NCBI GenBank assembly: GCA_022925895.1
Contig: JAKSYS010000200.1
Span: 26,294-90,293, forward strand
Reading direction: 5' to 3'
DNA from: Fragilaria crotonensis
Taxonomy: Eukaryota; Bacillariophyta; Fragilariophyceae; Fragilariales; Fragilariaceae
Length of the DNA stretch: 64,000 nt
Part shown: piece by piece, positions 51,082 through 61,202 of the stretch
How the letters are laid out: each line of letters starts with the position of its first letter
Numbering within the stretch: position 1 is the first letter of the stretch
Position numbers and translations under genes: made by a program
The notes under the pieces: model-generated
Database searches by the model: none
Told to the model about the DNA's origin: nothing
What the model saw: the letters and a program-made list of their open reading frames with translations, nothing else

Positions 51082-52584
51082 ATGCCTCCAATTCATAGAA
51101 TCACGATGATGGATGGAGCATTCACGGTCGTCGACGCGTTGATCGCGTGCGGCGTAAACAATATAGTCTTGTTCATGGAACAGACGCAAGCTCAGCGTAT
51201 TGCGAGTGATATCTTTGACGATACCTTCACTTCTTGCAAGGATATCACATTCAAGGAGCTCGATGAACACTTCAAGACATATTTTGATCTTAGTGTGTTA
51301 CAGGGTCAGATTCGCTTGAACCCTGGCGTACGCAAGAATATCAAGGCTTTCGTGCAGTGGGCACGCGATGAGCTTCGACTCGGACGTGACCCTAGTGACT
51401 CTGCCTTCCCAATAGGCCAAGTTACTGACCTCATTCGCCGATACCATACTCATGAAAAATACAAGACGGACTCCAGGACCCTCGCAGAAGCGGCCAAACC
51501 GGAAAAGTTCAAGGAGGCAACAAAGTGGGAAGACTGGAAACCCACCTTTGTGAATTATCTTCGTGCCATACCCGGCCGCGATGGAGTTCCACTTAAGTAT
51601 ATTTGTCGCGAACATGGTGGACCTGTCGTAGAAGAAAATGCCGACTTCCTTGACGATTATGTCGCAATGGCCCCATTGGACGGCGACGCATATGCCATCG
51701 ACACGGTTCAAGTACATACCTTCCTGGTTAACTTCGTCGCCGGCAATGATACTGCGGAAGCCAAGATTCAAGGCTTAGCCAAACCAAATGATGGACGCGC
51801 TTTCAAACGCCTTGTGGAACACTATGAAGGGGTCGGCATACATGCAGTTGACATCCGCGAAGCGGACGAGGTAATCAAGTCCCTCTTCTATTCTGGTGAG
51901 AGGCCCCTCATATGTGGTGGTCCGAATTCGAAAAGCGTTTGACGCGTGCGTTCAATGCGTATGTCAAAGAAGGCCGAGTCGTGTATTCAAACTCCATGAA
52001 GATTCGCTTGTTGATTGACAAGATAAAGGCGGACTTCCTCACTCCCACAAAAGCACAATTGGAAATAGAATTGTCTCGTGTTCCGATGACCATGACGTAC
52101 GAGCAAGCTCTGTCGTTATTTCGCAATATGGTCAATCAAAACACCCGCCCCAGATGGGGCGGCTCAGAATCGTATCAGGCGCAACATCAACCAAATTCAT
52201 GCGGGTCGCGGTTCGAGGGGACAATCCACCAGTCGTGGTGGCTATGGTCGTGGAGGTAGAGGCGGACGAGGCTCGGGTCGGGGTGGGCGCGGCAATATTC
52301 AGAAGACTCGCAACGATAGCCGCATTATTACACTCACCGACGGGTCTCAAATTGAGTACCATGCCTCTTTCAGTTTCCCACGTCACGTTTATCTCAAGTT
52401 CAAGCCAGAAGATAAGGAAGCGCTTCGCCAGGAACGCGCAGCATTTAATGAACAGCGCCGTAATCGGGCCGAGGTCCAAGAACTTCGCACTCAGGCGACT
52501 CCATTACAAGTCTCGCCACCTGTCGACAGCGTTTCAGTCTCACAGCGCAGTCAGGTTAGCCAAATCACGACTGGACAGTCCGTC
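51082..52584 (+). pseudogene. Element F Gag with RGG box (frameshifted)
   Basis: ATG at 51082. The N-terminal helical domain contains TVVDALIACGVNNIVLFMEQ. The capsid-like part has KWEDWKPTFVNYLRAIPGRD and LANPNDGR-like blocks, and the frame shifts near 51903 and 52150. From 52171 a frame rich in Gly and Arg (GRGGRGGRGSGRGGRGN) gives an RGG box and then runs open into the protease frame with no stop. No zinc knuckle. F Gag is the closest relative of A Gag in the window. Confidence 0.78.
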
Positions 52585-54631
52585 ATGGGTGGGCGGAACG
52601 AGCAAGCTCACATCCGTCAAGACCGCCGCATTGCAGCTGTCACTTCATACCGCCACGTTGCGTCTTCCACGCATTTAATTCGTTCCGCTTTCGATGACCC
52701 ACCTGTCAACACGGCAGCTCACAACGAATGCGACTCTAATGCGGATACTTGTTGTCTTGGCAAAAATTTTATTGTCCTTCAAGCCACTTATCGTACTGCG
52801 GATGTATACGCGTACGATTCCTCGATCAAGCCACTCGAGAATGTCCCGATCGTCATTGGCGCAACTGCCTATGATGATCCTGCGTCTGGCCAAACTTTCA
52901 TTTTGGTGTTCAATGAGTCCTTGTACTACGGCAATTCACTCGACCATTCCTTAATTAATCCCAACCAATTACGAGCCTATGGTATACCGTTTTGGGATAA
53001 TCCTTATGACCAAGCACGTCCTCTATCTATCGAAGTGGACAACGACTTATCTATTCCCCTTTGCACTTCGGGAACCAAGATTTACTTTCGTTCCCGAGTC
53101 CCAACCGTCACCGAATTGGCGGAATGTACCCATTTGCACGTGACGAGTCCTTCCCCTTGGGATCCTTCACAAGTCACCATGCTACAAGAGATGAATCAAG
53201 GCGGAACTGCACCATGGAAAAGATCATTGCCGTCTGCATCTGCTTCCTTTCCGTTGATGTATGAGTATTTGGAAGCAAGTTCAGATGATGCCCTTTACAT
53301 TCGGTTGATCCATCCCTTGTGCAGGTCGGTCATCTTCCACGCTCAAGACACATTCCAGAAGTTGACTCGATTACTTATGAACACCAAGACATTCCATCTC
53401 GCCGCACTTTCGTCAGCACCGAGCGACATGTTAAGGTTTCGGCGGAATTGTTGGCAGATCGGTTTGGTATCGGCCCCAAGAGAGCTCAACGTACTCTGAG
53501 GGTCACGACGCAACGTGGCGTCCGATCCGCAATCTTACCAATCGGAAGGCGCTATCGGGCGGATCGTGTGTTCGAGTCAAGCGATTGTCGGGCAAATTCG
53601 CCACAGATACAGCGTATGGGAAGTTCAAGTCCCTTCGTGCCAACGTAGGTTGCCAAATATATTCACACAAGTGCGGATTCAAGGTTGCCTACCCTATGAT
53701 CAAAGTTGATGGTAATCACGTTGGAGATACCCTGACGCAATTCATTGGGGATTTTGGAGTACCAGCACATCTGACATTCGATGGTGCTTCCGTACAAACC
53801 GGTCCGAAGACGCGTTTCATGGACGCAATTAGGCGTTACGAAATAAAATATCATGTGTCAGGTCCTCGACGCCCAAATGAGAACCCGGCAGAGCAGAGTA
53901 TCCATGAAGTCAAAAAGAGGTGGTACCGTATTATGCTGAAGAAAAAAGTACCCCCGAGACTTTGGGACTATGGTTTTGTGTGGGTTTGCGAGACCGAGAA
54001 CTTGTGCGCCAACTTTTCGAAGTACGCGGAAGGCCGAACCCCTTTAGAGATCATTACGGGTGAGACACCCGATATATCAGAGTATTTAGACTTTGAGTTT
54101 TACGATTGGGTGACTTTCCGCAGTAATGCGGGTCTGGGAGATGTACAACTTGGCAGATGGCTTGGTGTGTCTCACCGTGTGGGTCGCATGATGTCCTACT
54201 GGATCCTTCCGGAAAGTGCGATCCCGGTTTCAGCCACTACGGTACAACGATTAACCAACGACGAACGGAGCACTGACGAAATGAAACAACGGATGTCGGA
54301 GTATGAAACAAAAGTAAGATTTGCTTTCGAGGCTAAATCAGCGGACATTATGAACACGTTGAAGGATGTGGAACCAAGCAAGATCATCGATCACGAGAAT
54401 GAAGACGAGGAGTTCTTTGCAGAATTCACGAGAGTAATTGATGACGGGACTTTGCCACATGCCGAAGATGAAGAGAACGAGGTGATTCGAATGACAGAGG
54501 TGGAACCTGATCATTACCTTGGCATGGAATTGGCACTTCCCCGAGGCGATGATGGGACGATGATACACGCACGCGTAACGAAACGTCTCAGAGATGATGA
54601 GGGGGAATCCCGTTGGAACAGCAAGCAGTAA
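52585..54631 (+). pseudogene. Element F protease and integrase (frameshifted)
   Basis: Protease centre NECDSNADTCCLG near 52735, with DSN in place of DSG. Then LVFNESLYYGNSLDHSLINP and SRVPTVTELAECTHLH. A shift near 53340 leads to LLADRFGIGPKRAQRTL and TTQRGVR in place of HHCC, and another near 53585 to the core. The triad is D in FATDTAYG (about 53602), D in LTFDGASV (about 53778) and E in NPAEQSIHEV (about 53890). The tail has LGRWLGVSHRVG and an acidic spacer. Confidence 0.8.
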
Positions 54632-56788
54632 TCCCCTATTGGACTCGCGAGCGTACGAAGTCGAGTTCGTCGACGGGAACGTTGAGGAACTTACCGCCAA
54701 CATCATAGCGGAGAATTTGATTGCTCAGGTTGACGAAGAAGGTCACCGACAAATGATGCTGGAGGAGATCCTAGATCATCGCATTACCTCGGAGGCAATT
54801 CCAAAAAGCCAGGGGACCTATGTCAATCAGTACGGCGTTACACGACGAAAACAAACCACGCGAGGCTGGGAATTGCTCATCCAGTGGAAGGATGGATCTA
54901 CGGATTGGGTTGCAATGAAGGACTTTAAAGAGTCTTACCCCGTTGAACTAGCTCTCTATGCGGTCGATAGAGGGATCAGTGATGAACCTGCTTTCGCATG
55001 GTGGATCGATTATGTGTTGAAAAAGCAGAAACGCATCCTACAAAAAGGTCAAAGCGAAATCGAAGTATTGGGCTCGTACGCATAAGTACGGAGTACGTGT
55101 ACCAAAGAGTATTAAGGAAGCAATCGAAATTGATAGAGAAAACAACAATAGCCTTTGGATGGACGCAGTCAAACTCGAGATGAACAATGTTCGCGTCGCA
55201 TTCGAAGAATTTGATGGTGACCCGAGTACTCTGATTGGGTACACGCAAATTACGGGCCACCTTGTTTTCGACGTCAAGCTCGGTGAGAACTTTAGACGCA
55301 AGGCAAGGTACTGTGCAGACGGGCACAAGACAGGAGCACCTGCGTCAGTAACATACAGTACAGTTGTGTCGCGAGATTCGGTACGAATCTTACTCACCAT
55401 TGCTGCCCTTAACGAGTTAAACGTTCTTGGAGCTGATGTACAAAATGCCTTTCTTACCGCACCGAATAAAGAAAAGTGTTGGATGGTTGCTGGACCCGAG
55501 TTTGGTCCGGATGAAGGAAAGGTCTTTTGGTGGTGAAGGCTCTTTATGGATTGAAATCGGCAAGTTTCAGTTTCCGTGCGTTCATGGCAGAGAAACTAGT
55601 GGAACTTGGGTTTCAGTCCACGCTTGCTGACCCTGATGTGTGGCTACGAGCTGCGACGAAGAATGACGGTGAGTCGTACTATGAATACGTGCTCATGTAT
55701 GTCGATGATATTTTGGCAATTTCCTGTAATGCCGAAGCAATCATGAATGATGTTCAGACTACATTCAAGTTCAAGAATGACAAAGTTCAACTTCCCGAGT
55801 TTTATCTCGGAGCAAAATTGCAAGAGAAGTTTCTAAATGGAAAAAAGTGTTGGACGGTGTCGAGCCATGATTATGTTAAAGCTTCTATCAAGAATGTACA
55901 GGAGGCAATTAAGGGTACGTCGCGAAAATTACCAACCAAGCATGTCGAAACACCTATGTCCGCGTCGTATATCCCAGAATTGGACGCCACCGAAGAACTT
56001 AACGATCGAGACACTACTTTTTACCAAGAACTCATAGGTATCCTTCGATGGGCCACTGAGATTGGACGAGTGGACATCCTGTTGGAAGTGTCCTTGTTAT
56101 CACAGTATCAGGCCAACCCGCGAGAAGGCCACATGGAGCAACTGTTGCATGTCTTTGGATATCTGAATCGCCATGCCAAGGTGACGATCTATCTTTCACC
56201 AGAGCTTCCGGTAATTGATTATGGCGACTTTAGAACAAGGAAGGAAGACTTTGCAGAGATTTATCGTGATGCTGAGGAAGCCATGCCTCATCGCATGCCA
56301 GTGCCGCGTGGCCGGAGTGTGACGACAACTGCTTACGTTGATGCATCTCATGGTGCAAACAAGGTAACGCGTCGATCGCATACGGGATATATCTTGTTCT
56401 TGAATCGCGCTCCTATTGTCTGGTATAGTAAGAAGCAACAAACGGTGGAAACGAGTGCCTTTTCGGCAGAATTTATTGCGATGAAAGCATGTCTCGAAGC
56501 GATTGAACATTTGCGGTTTAAGCTGAGGTGTTTTGGTGTCCCAATGCCAAAAGGCGAACCAACGCATGTGTTCTGTGATAATGAGAGTGTCGTCAAAAAT
56601 ACTTCTAATGTGGAATCGACGCTCAATAAGAAACATTCATCTGTAGCTTACCATTTCTGTCGATGGTCAGCTGCTGCGGGATTATTTCCGTTGCGCACGT
56701 AAGAACGGATTACAATTTGGCTGATTGCTTCACGAAGAGGTTACCGGTTGCCAAACGAGATTTCCTATTTGGAGAATGGACGTATTGA
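54594..56788 (+). pseudogene. Element F chromodomain-like linker, reverse transcriptase, RNase H
   Basis: NPLLDSRAYEVEFVDG, LEEILDHRIT and GWELLIQWKDGSTDWVAM give the chromodomain-like segment in one frame (54594-55085). RT follows after a shift near 55060, with VVSRDSVRILLTIAALNELN. After a shift near 55525 come ALYGLKSASFSF, catalytic YVDD near 55700 and RNase H with VDASHGA, FSAEFIAM, FCDNESV and NKKHSSVAYH. A shift near 56670 hides the end. The restored reading frame stops at TGA 56786-56788. Catalytic residues are present. Confidence 0.8.
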
Positions 56789-56829
56789 TTTTGACGAATT
56801 GCGGCCATGCTAGTCATGGTGCCGTAATT

Positions 56830-56836
56830 CGGGGAC
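56830..56836 (+). promoter_or_regulatory. Element F polypurine tract
   Basis: CGGGGAC directly before the CA-starting 3' LTR. Confidence 0.65.
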
Positions 56837-57062
56837 CAAGTAAAATCCGTTAGGATATCTACTGTCCCATGAGTCTACTGTACGTCTTCGCATCTGTGAC
56901 ATCCGGTGCTCAACCACGATTGCACGTTCAGTAGTGCATGATGTATGATGTATGATACGAATTCGATTCATAGTGTACACACAATTCTTTTATAACCATT
57001 TCGAGTAGTACCTTTGTAAGTTTCATCTTTATCTCCTTTATTACTACAGCTACATTTATTTG
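56837..57062 (+). repeat. Element F 3' LTR
   Basis: 226 bp, identical by eye to 50662-50887, followed by ATAA. Confidence 0.9.
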
Positions 57063-57318
57063 ATAAAGCTTTAACCAGCAAAGAGCCAGAATGAAAGATC
57101 TCAACATTTGAATGGCATGATTTGCGACTCATCATCAACGTGAGATACTCGACTTTCGACCATTGTCGATGCGAGCAAACATGAAGCATAGGAAGGATTG
57201 ATCACCCAACCATAATGAAGAGCGCGGTCGCAGCGGCCCATGTACGAATTATACTTAGTACTCACTATTATCTTTAACCCTTAACAAACCTACAGAAAGG
57301 CCATCGCCATCAACAACA
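57063..57318 (+). other. Element N leader
   Basis: Continues N after the F insertion, from ATAA to the gag ATG. Nothing else recognised. Confidence 0.5.
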
Positions 57319-57660
57319 ATGGACATCCAAGAGATTGTCGAAGCGGTTGACAAAATACCACCACCGGTGATGGATACCATCCTCACTTGGATCAGATTCG
57401 AGCATGATGACACCCGCAAACGTCTCCTTGAAGAAGGATTTGAATCGTTTGCCGACGTGCTCGCAATGAGAGAAGGATGTCCGCGACCTGGCGGATTCCT
57501 ATGGCAGACGTACTTTAGCTGACGGGCGTGCCATCTTTGGATTGCGTCGAACCCGATACCTCATTGGACTCAGTCATTGGGTCCAAGATTACCAAAGGAT
57601 CGGAGAGGAACCGACTTTAATCGGTATCCAGGACGCTGCTCAATTCAGAGCGGCACTTTA
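57319..57660 (+). pseudogene. Element N Gag, N-terminal part
   Basis: ATG at 57319, starting MDIQEIVEAVDKIPPPVMDT, a small helical N-terminal domain (RLLEEGFESFADVLAMREG) of the kind seen in C, D, E and K. A one-base shift near 57478 moves to the frame with LADGRAIFGLRRTRYLIGLS and GIQDAAQFRAAL. The frame is cut at 57660 by the LTR of P. The 3' part of N is not found in the window. Confidence 0.65.
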
Positions 57661-58072
57661 TGTCACTGCATTGCATATCACACTGCATGTCCGAAACGTC
57701 CGAGCATACTATGCTGTGTTGTACTAGCAACAACGACAGTACTAAAAGTGCCGGCAGTTGGTTAGCTAGTCTAATCGGAGAACTTTATATACTCCACACA
57801 ACTTCTATTATAGCCTTTATTTGCCTCATCTGCATCTTTGCCGGTCGTCAACGATCGTAAGGGTACTGAGGCTCCAGGCTTCTATATAGACAACAAGAGC
57901 GACTGAATCAGCGACATACTCCGAGGCAAGAGATCCAACCAAACGGTATTACAATTCCATCCGATTACACCATCGTGGTTTCACCCGTTTTGTCTTGTGA
58001 ATCCTTGTGACTCGGATTAACTCATGTTGCTACTCCGGTGTGCGAATCGCGCTCGCTAGTTCTGTAGTGGCA
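57661..58072 (+). repeat. Element P 5' LTR
   Basis: About 412 bp, begins TGTCACTGCATTGC and ends GTAGTGGCA. It aligns along its length with the LTR of M (starts TGTCAGTGCATCAAC, shared CAACTTCTA.TATA and GATCGTAAGGGT blocks) but is clearly diverged. Confidence 0.65.
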
Positions 58073-58087
58073 CGTTATGAGCCCAAG
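58073..58087 (+). promoter_or_regulatory. Element P primer-binding site
   Basis: CGTTATGAGCCCAAG. Apart from the first base it equals the M site and is complementary to a methionine tRNA anticodon arm. Confidence 0.6.
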
Positions 58088-58144
58088 TACAACGAGTACT
58101 AATCCTAGTGGCTGATCAAACCATCCTTAAAGGAGATAATCAGC

Positions 58145-58478
58145 ATGTCGGTTTTTGAGGAGTCAAATCACGACGACGACTTTGTGATTCTCACGGTGGA
58201 CATCGACGATTGTCCTATTGCTGAATTACCACTCACAGAGATCTACGACGTCACATCATCCCACCTCAAGAACGACTATCTCGACACTCTGCGTGCGTAT
58301 ATAACGCAACAACTCAAAGATACCACATGGCTTGAGGACCAATCGGTATCGCCCTGTTCGACGCTGGATTCGCGACCTTCCACCGCCGAGCGAACGGAGA
58401 TATCCTATCACTCCGAAAGCCCGCCCTCCTACGCCTGATCAGCAGACTTTACGTGGTCGCCCAAACGCCTTGGAACCC
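58145..58478 (+). pseudogene. Element P first protein (frameshifted), paralogue of M protein
   Basis: ATG at 58145. The start (SNHDDDFVILTVDIDDCPIA, then ELPLTEIYDVTSSHLKNDYL) matches the M protein at 59971 residue for residue over most of the first 60. A shift near 58330 moves the match to a frame with FHRRANGD and LSLRKPALLRLI. The gene is split by block Q and resumes at 63580 with EPVSIPILIRF, which matches PVSVSILIQF of M. I recognise no domain. Position after LTR and primer site suggests a Gag-like role. Confidence 0.65.
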
Positions 58479-58689
58479 AAAAACAAAACAAAACAAAAAC
58501 TAATTATCGGGTTTTCACCGCGTGACAACCGCACGGATGTCACAGTGTACCCCGCTCCGGCAGGCGATGCCTGCGAGAGCTCAATCATTAACTATAACCT
58601 AAAACATGCATCCATAGAAGAAGTGTACAAAGCCATTGGTTGCGTGTAGGGTGGATGGCTGAAATGTGGGAAGAAACTCTGAATAGTGG

Positions 58690-59400
58690 TCAGTAGAATG
58701 GTAATTGGTAGAACAGTAATTGGTAGAACAATAAATGGTAGAACTGTGGTTGGTAGATCAGACAACAATAGAACAGTAAACAGTAGGACGGTGATCGGAT
58801 GATCCGTAGACGGTAGAACATCTGTCGGTAGAACAGTAGACGGTAGGACAGTGATCGGATGATTGGTAGACGGTAGAACATCTGTCGGTAGAACAGTAGA
58901 CGGTAGGACGGTGATCGGATGATCGGTAGACGGTAGAACATCTGTCGATAGAACAGTAGACGGTAGGACGGTGATCGGATGATCGGTAAGCGGTAGAACA
59001 TCTGTCGGTAGAACAGTAGACGGTAGGACGGTGATCGGATGATTGGAAGACAGTAGAACATCTGTCGGTAGAACAGTAGACGGTAGGACGGTGATCGGAT
59101 GATCGGTAGACGGTAGAACATCTGTCGATAGAACAGTAGACGGTAGGACGGTGATCGGATGATCGGTAGGCGGTAGAACATCTGTCGGTAGAACCGTAGA
59201 CGGTAGGTCGGTGATCGGATGATCGGTAGACGGTAGAACATCTGTCGGTAGAACAGTAGACGGTAGGACGGTGATGGGAAAAACAGTAGACGGTAAGACA
59301 TCTGTCGGTAGAATGATAAAACGGTATTCGGTAGAACGGTAGACAGTATAGCAGTAGTTTGCAGAACGGTAGGCCGTAGAACAGTGGGTGGTAGTCGGGA
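58690..59400. repeat. 60-bp minisatellite
   Basis: About eight near-perfect 60-bp units (58801-59280) with degenerate flanks, built from a shorter core close to GGTAGAACAGTAGAC. The period is a multiple of three, so frames stay open. On the minus strand long frames encode 20-residue repeats (blocks TVLPTDVLPSTDHPI, VLPS). I treat it as a tandem repeat, not a gene. Confidence 0.9.
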
Positions 59401-59441
59401 AATGGATCATGGAGCAGAACACGGAGATTTGTTTGATTGAG

Positions 59442-59898
59442 TGTCAGTGCATCAACATTGTCAGTATAACTACATCTCCGATACTGTGCTAGTGGCTACC
59501 GCACACGGTCATGTTACTTGGAGCCGTTACCGTACTACCATCCACTATCGTACGGGTATTGTCATGATGGTGACACATTCAGCACTACTCTGCTTAGTCT
59601 AGTCTAACACCGATGTGTTTGGAAACACATCGGTTCTCACAACTTCTAATATAATCCTTTATTCCCTCAATCGCATTCTTGCCGGTCCATTTGATCGTAA
59701 GGGTGAAGAGGCCGAAGGATATTAGCCACAACACGAACGTCAACACATCACCCATCGCACGTTTGATATCGACATCGCCACGCGTCGTGCCTTCTTGTTT
59801 CTGCGTTCGCCTTCCTCTTCATTGCGACGGCTTTGTCCTAACCCGACTCCCAAGCGAGTCACTGTTTGTGGAGCCGCCGTACTAGGGAGGGTCTCACA
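59442..59898 (+). repeat. Element M 5' LTR
   Basis: 457 bp, begins TGTCAGTGCATC and ends AGGGTCTCACA. Confidence 0.92.
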
Positions 59899-59913
59899 GG
59901 TTATGAGCCCAAG
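59899..59913 (+). promoter_or_regulatory. Element M primer-binding site
   Basis: GGTTATGAGCCCAAG directly after the LTR. The complement CTTGGGCTCATAACC is a methionine tRNA anticodon arm (loop CTCATAA), so the primer would be a tRNA 5' half ending near nucleotide 40, as in Drosophila copia. Confidence 0.7.
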
Positions 59914-59970
59914 TACGCCCCGTACTTTCTTTAGTGGCTGACAAAGTTAACCCTTTCCAAGATAGCAAAC

Positions 59971-60549
59971 ATGTCAGCACCCCGGGAGTTGAACCACCCA
60001 GATGACTTTGTCATTCTGACGGTGGATGTTGCAGATTCTCCGGTAGCAGAACTGCGGCTCTCGGAGATCTACGATGTGGAAACTTCCACCATGAAGGATG
60101 ACTACCTCCTTGTCCTTCAAAACTATGTCGCTCTACAGTTGACAGCTACGTTTGGATTATGTGATCGGTTTAAACTCCTTTTGATGGACTCCCGCATTAT
60201 CCCCTTACACTGTCGGGCAAACGGGGATTTTGTCTCATCACGGAAGCCCGCTATGGAGCGTTTGATCCGACAGACTTTGCAGAGCAGACACGATACTCGC
60301 AGACCAGTTTCTGTCTCAATCCTCATCCAATTCAAGACCCCGGGTTTCAGGATTCCACGACGTTTGCACGAGTCCCCACACATTCCGTCAAAGATCGGTG
60401 GAATTGCGAGCACCAGCAACGTCGGCTGCATCAATCATCCGACGCTCAACGCAAAAGGGTCATGTGCGTTGATTCCGGATTTGAACGTTGAACCCGTGGC
60501 TCCCCATGCCTCCTGTGTCAACAACAAGAAACATGTTGTCCCTGGATGA
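59971..60549 (+). CDS. Element M first protein, unknown family, Gag position
   Basis: 192 codons from the ATG at 59971. The acidic N-terminus (NHPDDFVILTVDVADSPVAE) is followed by LSEIYDVETSTMKDDYLLVL, RANGDFVSSRKPAMERLIRQ and RRPVSVSILIQF. The C-terminal third is less ordered. P encodes a diverged paralogue, and the match spans both P pieces (58145-58478 and 63580 onward), so the protein is conserved within the family. There is no zinc knuckle or other known motif. A Gag-like role is inferred from position only. Confidence 0.6.
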   Translation: MSAPRELNHPDDFVILTVDVADSPVAELRLSEIYDVETSTMKDDYLLVLQNYVALQLTATFGLCDRFKLLLMDSRIIPLHCRANGDFVSSRKPAMERLIRQTLQSRHDTRRPVSVSILIQFKTPGFRIPRRLHESPHIPSKIGGIASTSNVGCINHPTLNAKGSCALIPDLNVEPVAPHASCVNNKKHVVPG

Positions 60550-61202
60550 TTAAGATTGGCATGGAGCACTCTGATTCTGGTTCCCCAATCAGGTTTCAGG
60601 ATTCGAACAATGATGTTCCGCTCACAGTGACAACCGATATTGATGTGACCTGCTGTAATCTTGTCCCGGGCAACGTTATCTTGCATAGTATCAAGTCGAA
60701 CCGACCAGAGTACCAAACTCGTCGCAAATGTGACTCCGTTTCTGATGGCAATGCTTTCGATTCCAACATTTCGCCAGATGCTGTGTCCCGTGTCACTACC
60801 GAACTGTGCAACGATGTTGTTGGGACGGGGCTGGGTGGCGTTGGTACTCATCTTCTTGCCATGAGCGTCATGAGTCCGTTTTCCACTGGCGTCGCTGCCA
60901 TTCATCCGACACTCGTAACGTCACAATTGAATTTCTCCGACAAAAGAATTGATGTTACTGCCTCTGCGGGTGTATTGTGCAGACCTTTGATGTTGCAGCA
61001 GCGCAACAACGGTGCTGACTCCGAGGTTCCTGGCGCGGATCCTGAAGGTCACCAAAGCTTTGATGCGATCAAACGCAGCTATGTTCTTTGGATATCGAAT
61101 GCCATCATGATGCGTCAACTCTGCAGGTCCATGCTTATGATGTTCCGACCCATTGATCGTGGCCGACACCTGTGGCAAAGACCTCAACACTGTCAAGGAT
61201 AG
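60546..61202 (+). CDS. Element M second open frame, unknown
   Basis: Overlaps the first frame by four bases and runs for 218 codons. Blocks include DSGSPIRFQDSNNDVPLTV, RVTTELCNDVVGTGLGGVGT and SAGVLCRPLMLQQRNN. The composition is protein-like at the start and poorer towards the end. It may be the continuation of the first protein after a one-base shift. I recognise no enzyme motif. Confidence 0.35.
   Translation: MIKIGMEHSDSGSPIRFQDSNNDVPLTVTTDIDVTCCNLVPGNVILHSIKSNRPEYQTRRKCDSVSDGNAFDSNISPDAVSRVTTELCNDVVGTGLGGVGTHLLAMSVMSPFSTGVAAIHPTLVTSQLNFSDKRIDVTASAGVLCRPLMLQQRNNGADSEVPGADPEGHQSFDAIKRSYVLWISNAIMMRQLCRSMLMMFRPIDRGRHLWQRPQHCQG

Larger units (their letters stand above)
50662..57062 (+). mobile_element. 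Element F: copia-type LTR retrotransposon with CA...TG LTR ends, inserted in N
   Basis: 6401 bp with identical 226-bp LTRs and the 4-bp duplication ATAA (50658-50661, 57063-57066). It has the shared primer site and GGGGAC polypurine end. Its Gag has an RGG box like A, its protease centre is DSNAD, and gag and pol appear to share a frame without a UGA. Identical LTRs mean recent insertion. Confidence 0.9.

Noticed and set aside
58801-59280. CRISPR-like array
   Set aside because: Units are contiguous with a 60-bp period and no unique spacers, and the setting is a eukaryotic retroelement cluster. It is a minisatellite.
58592-59422. 276-codon minus-strand gene
   Set aside because: The frame is open only because the tandem period is a multiple of three. 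A second frame is open too, and there is no sign of a real start or of non-repeat coding sequence.
59971-60549. Host gene
   Set aside because: It lies inside an LTR pair with target duplication and has a paralogue at the same place in P, so it belongs to the element family.
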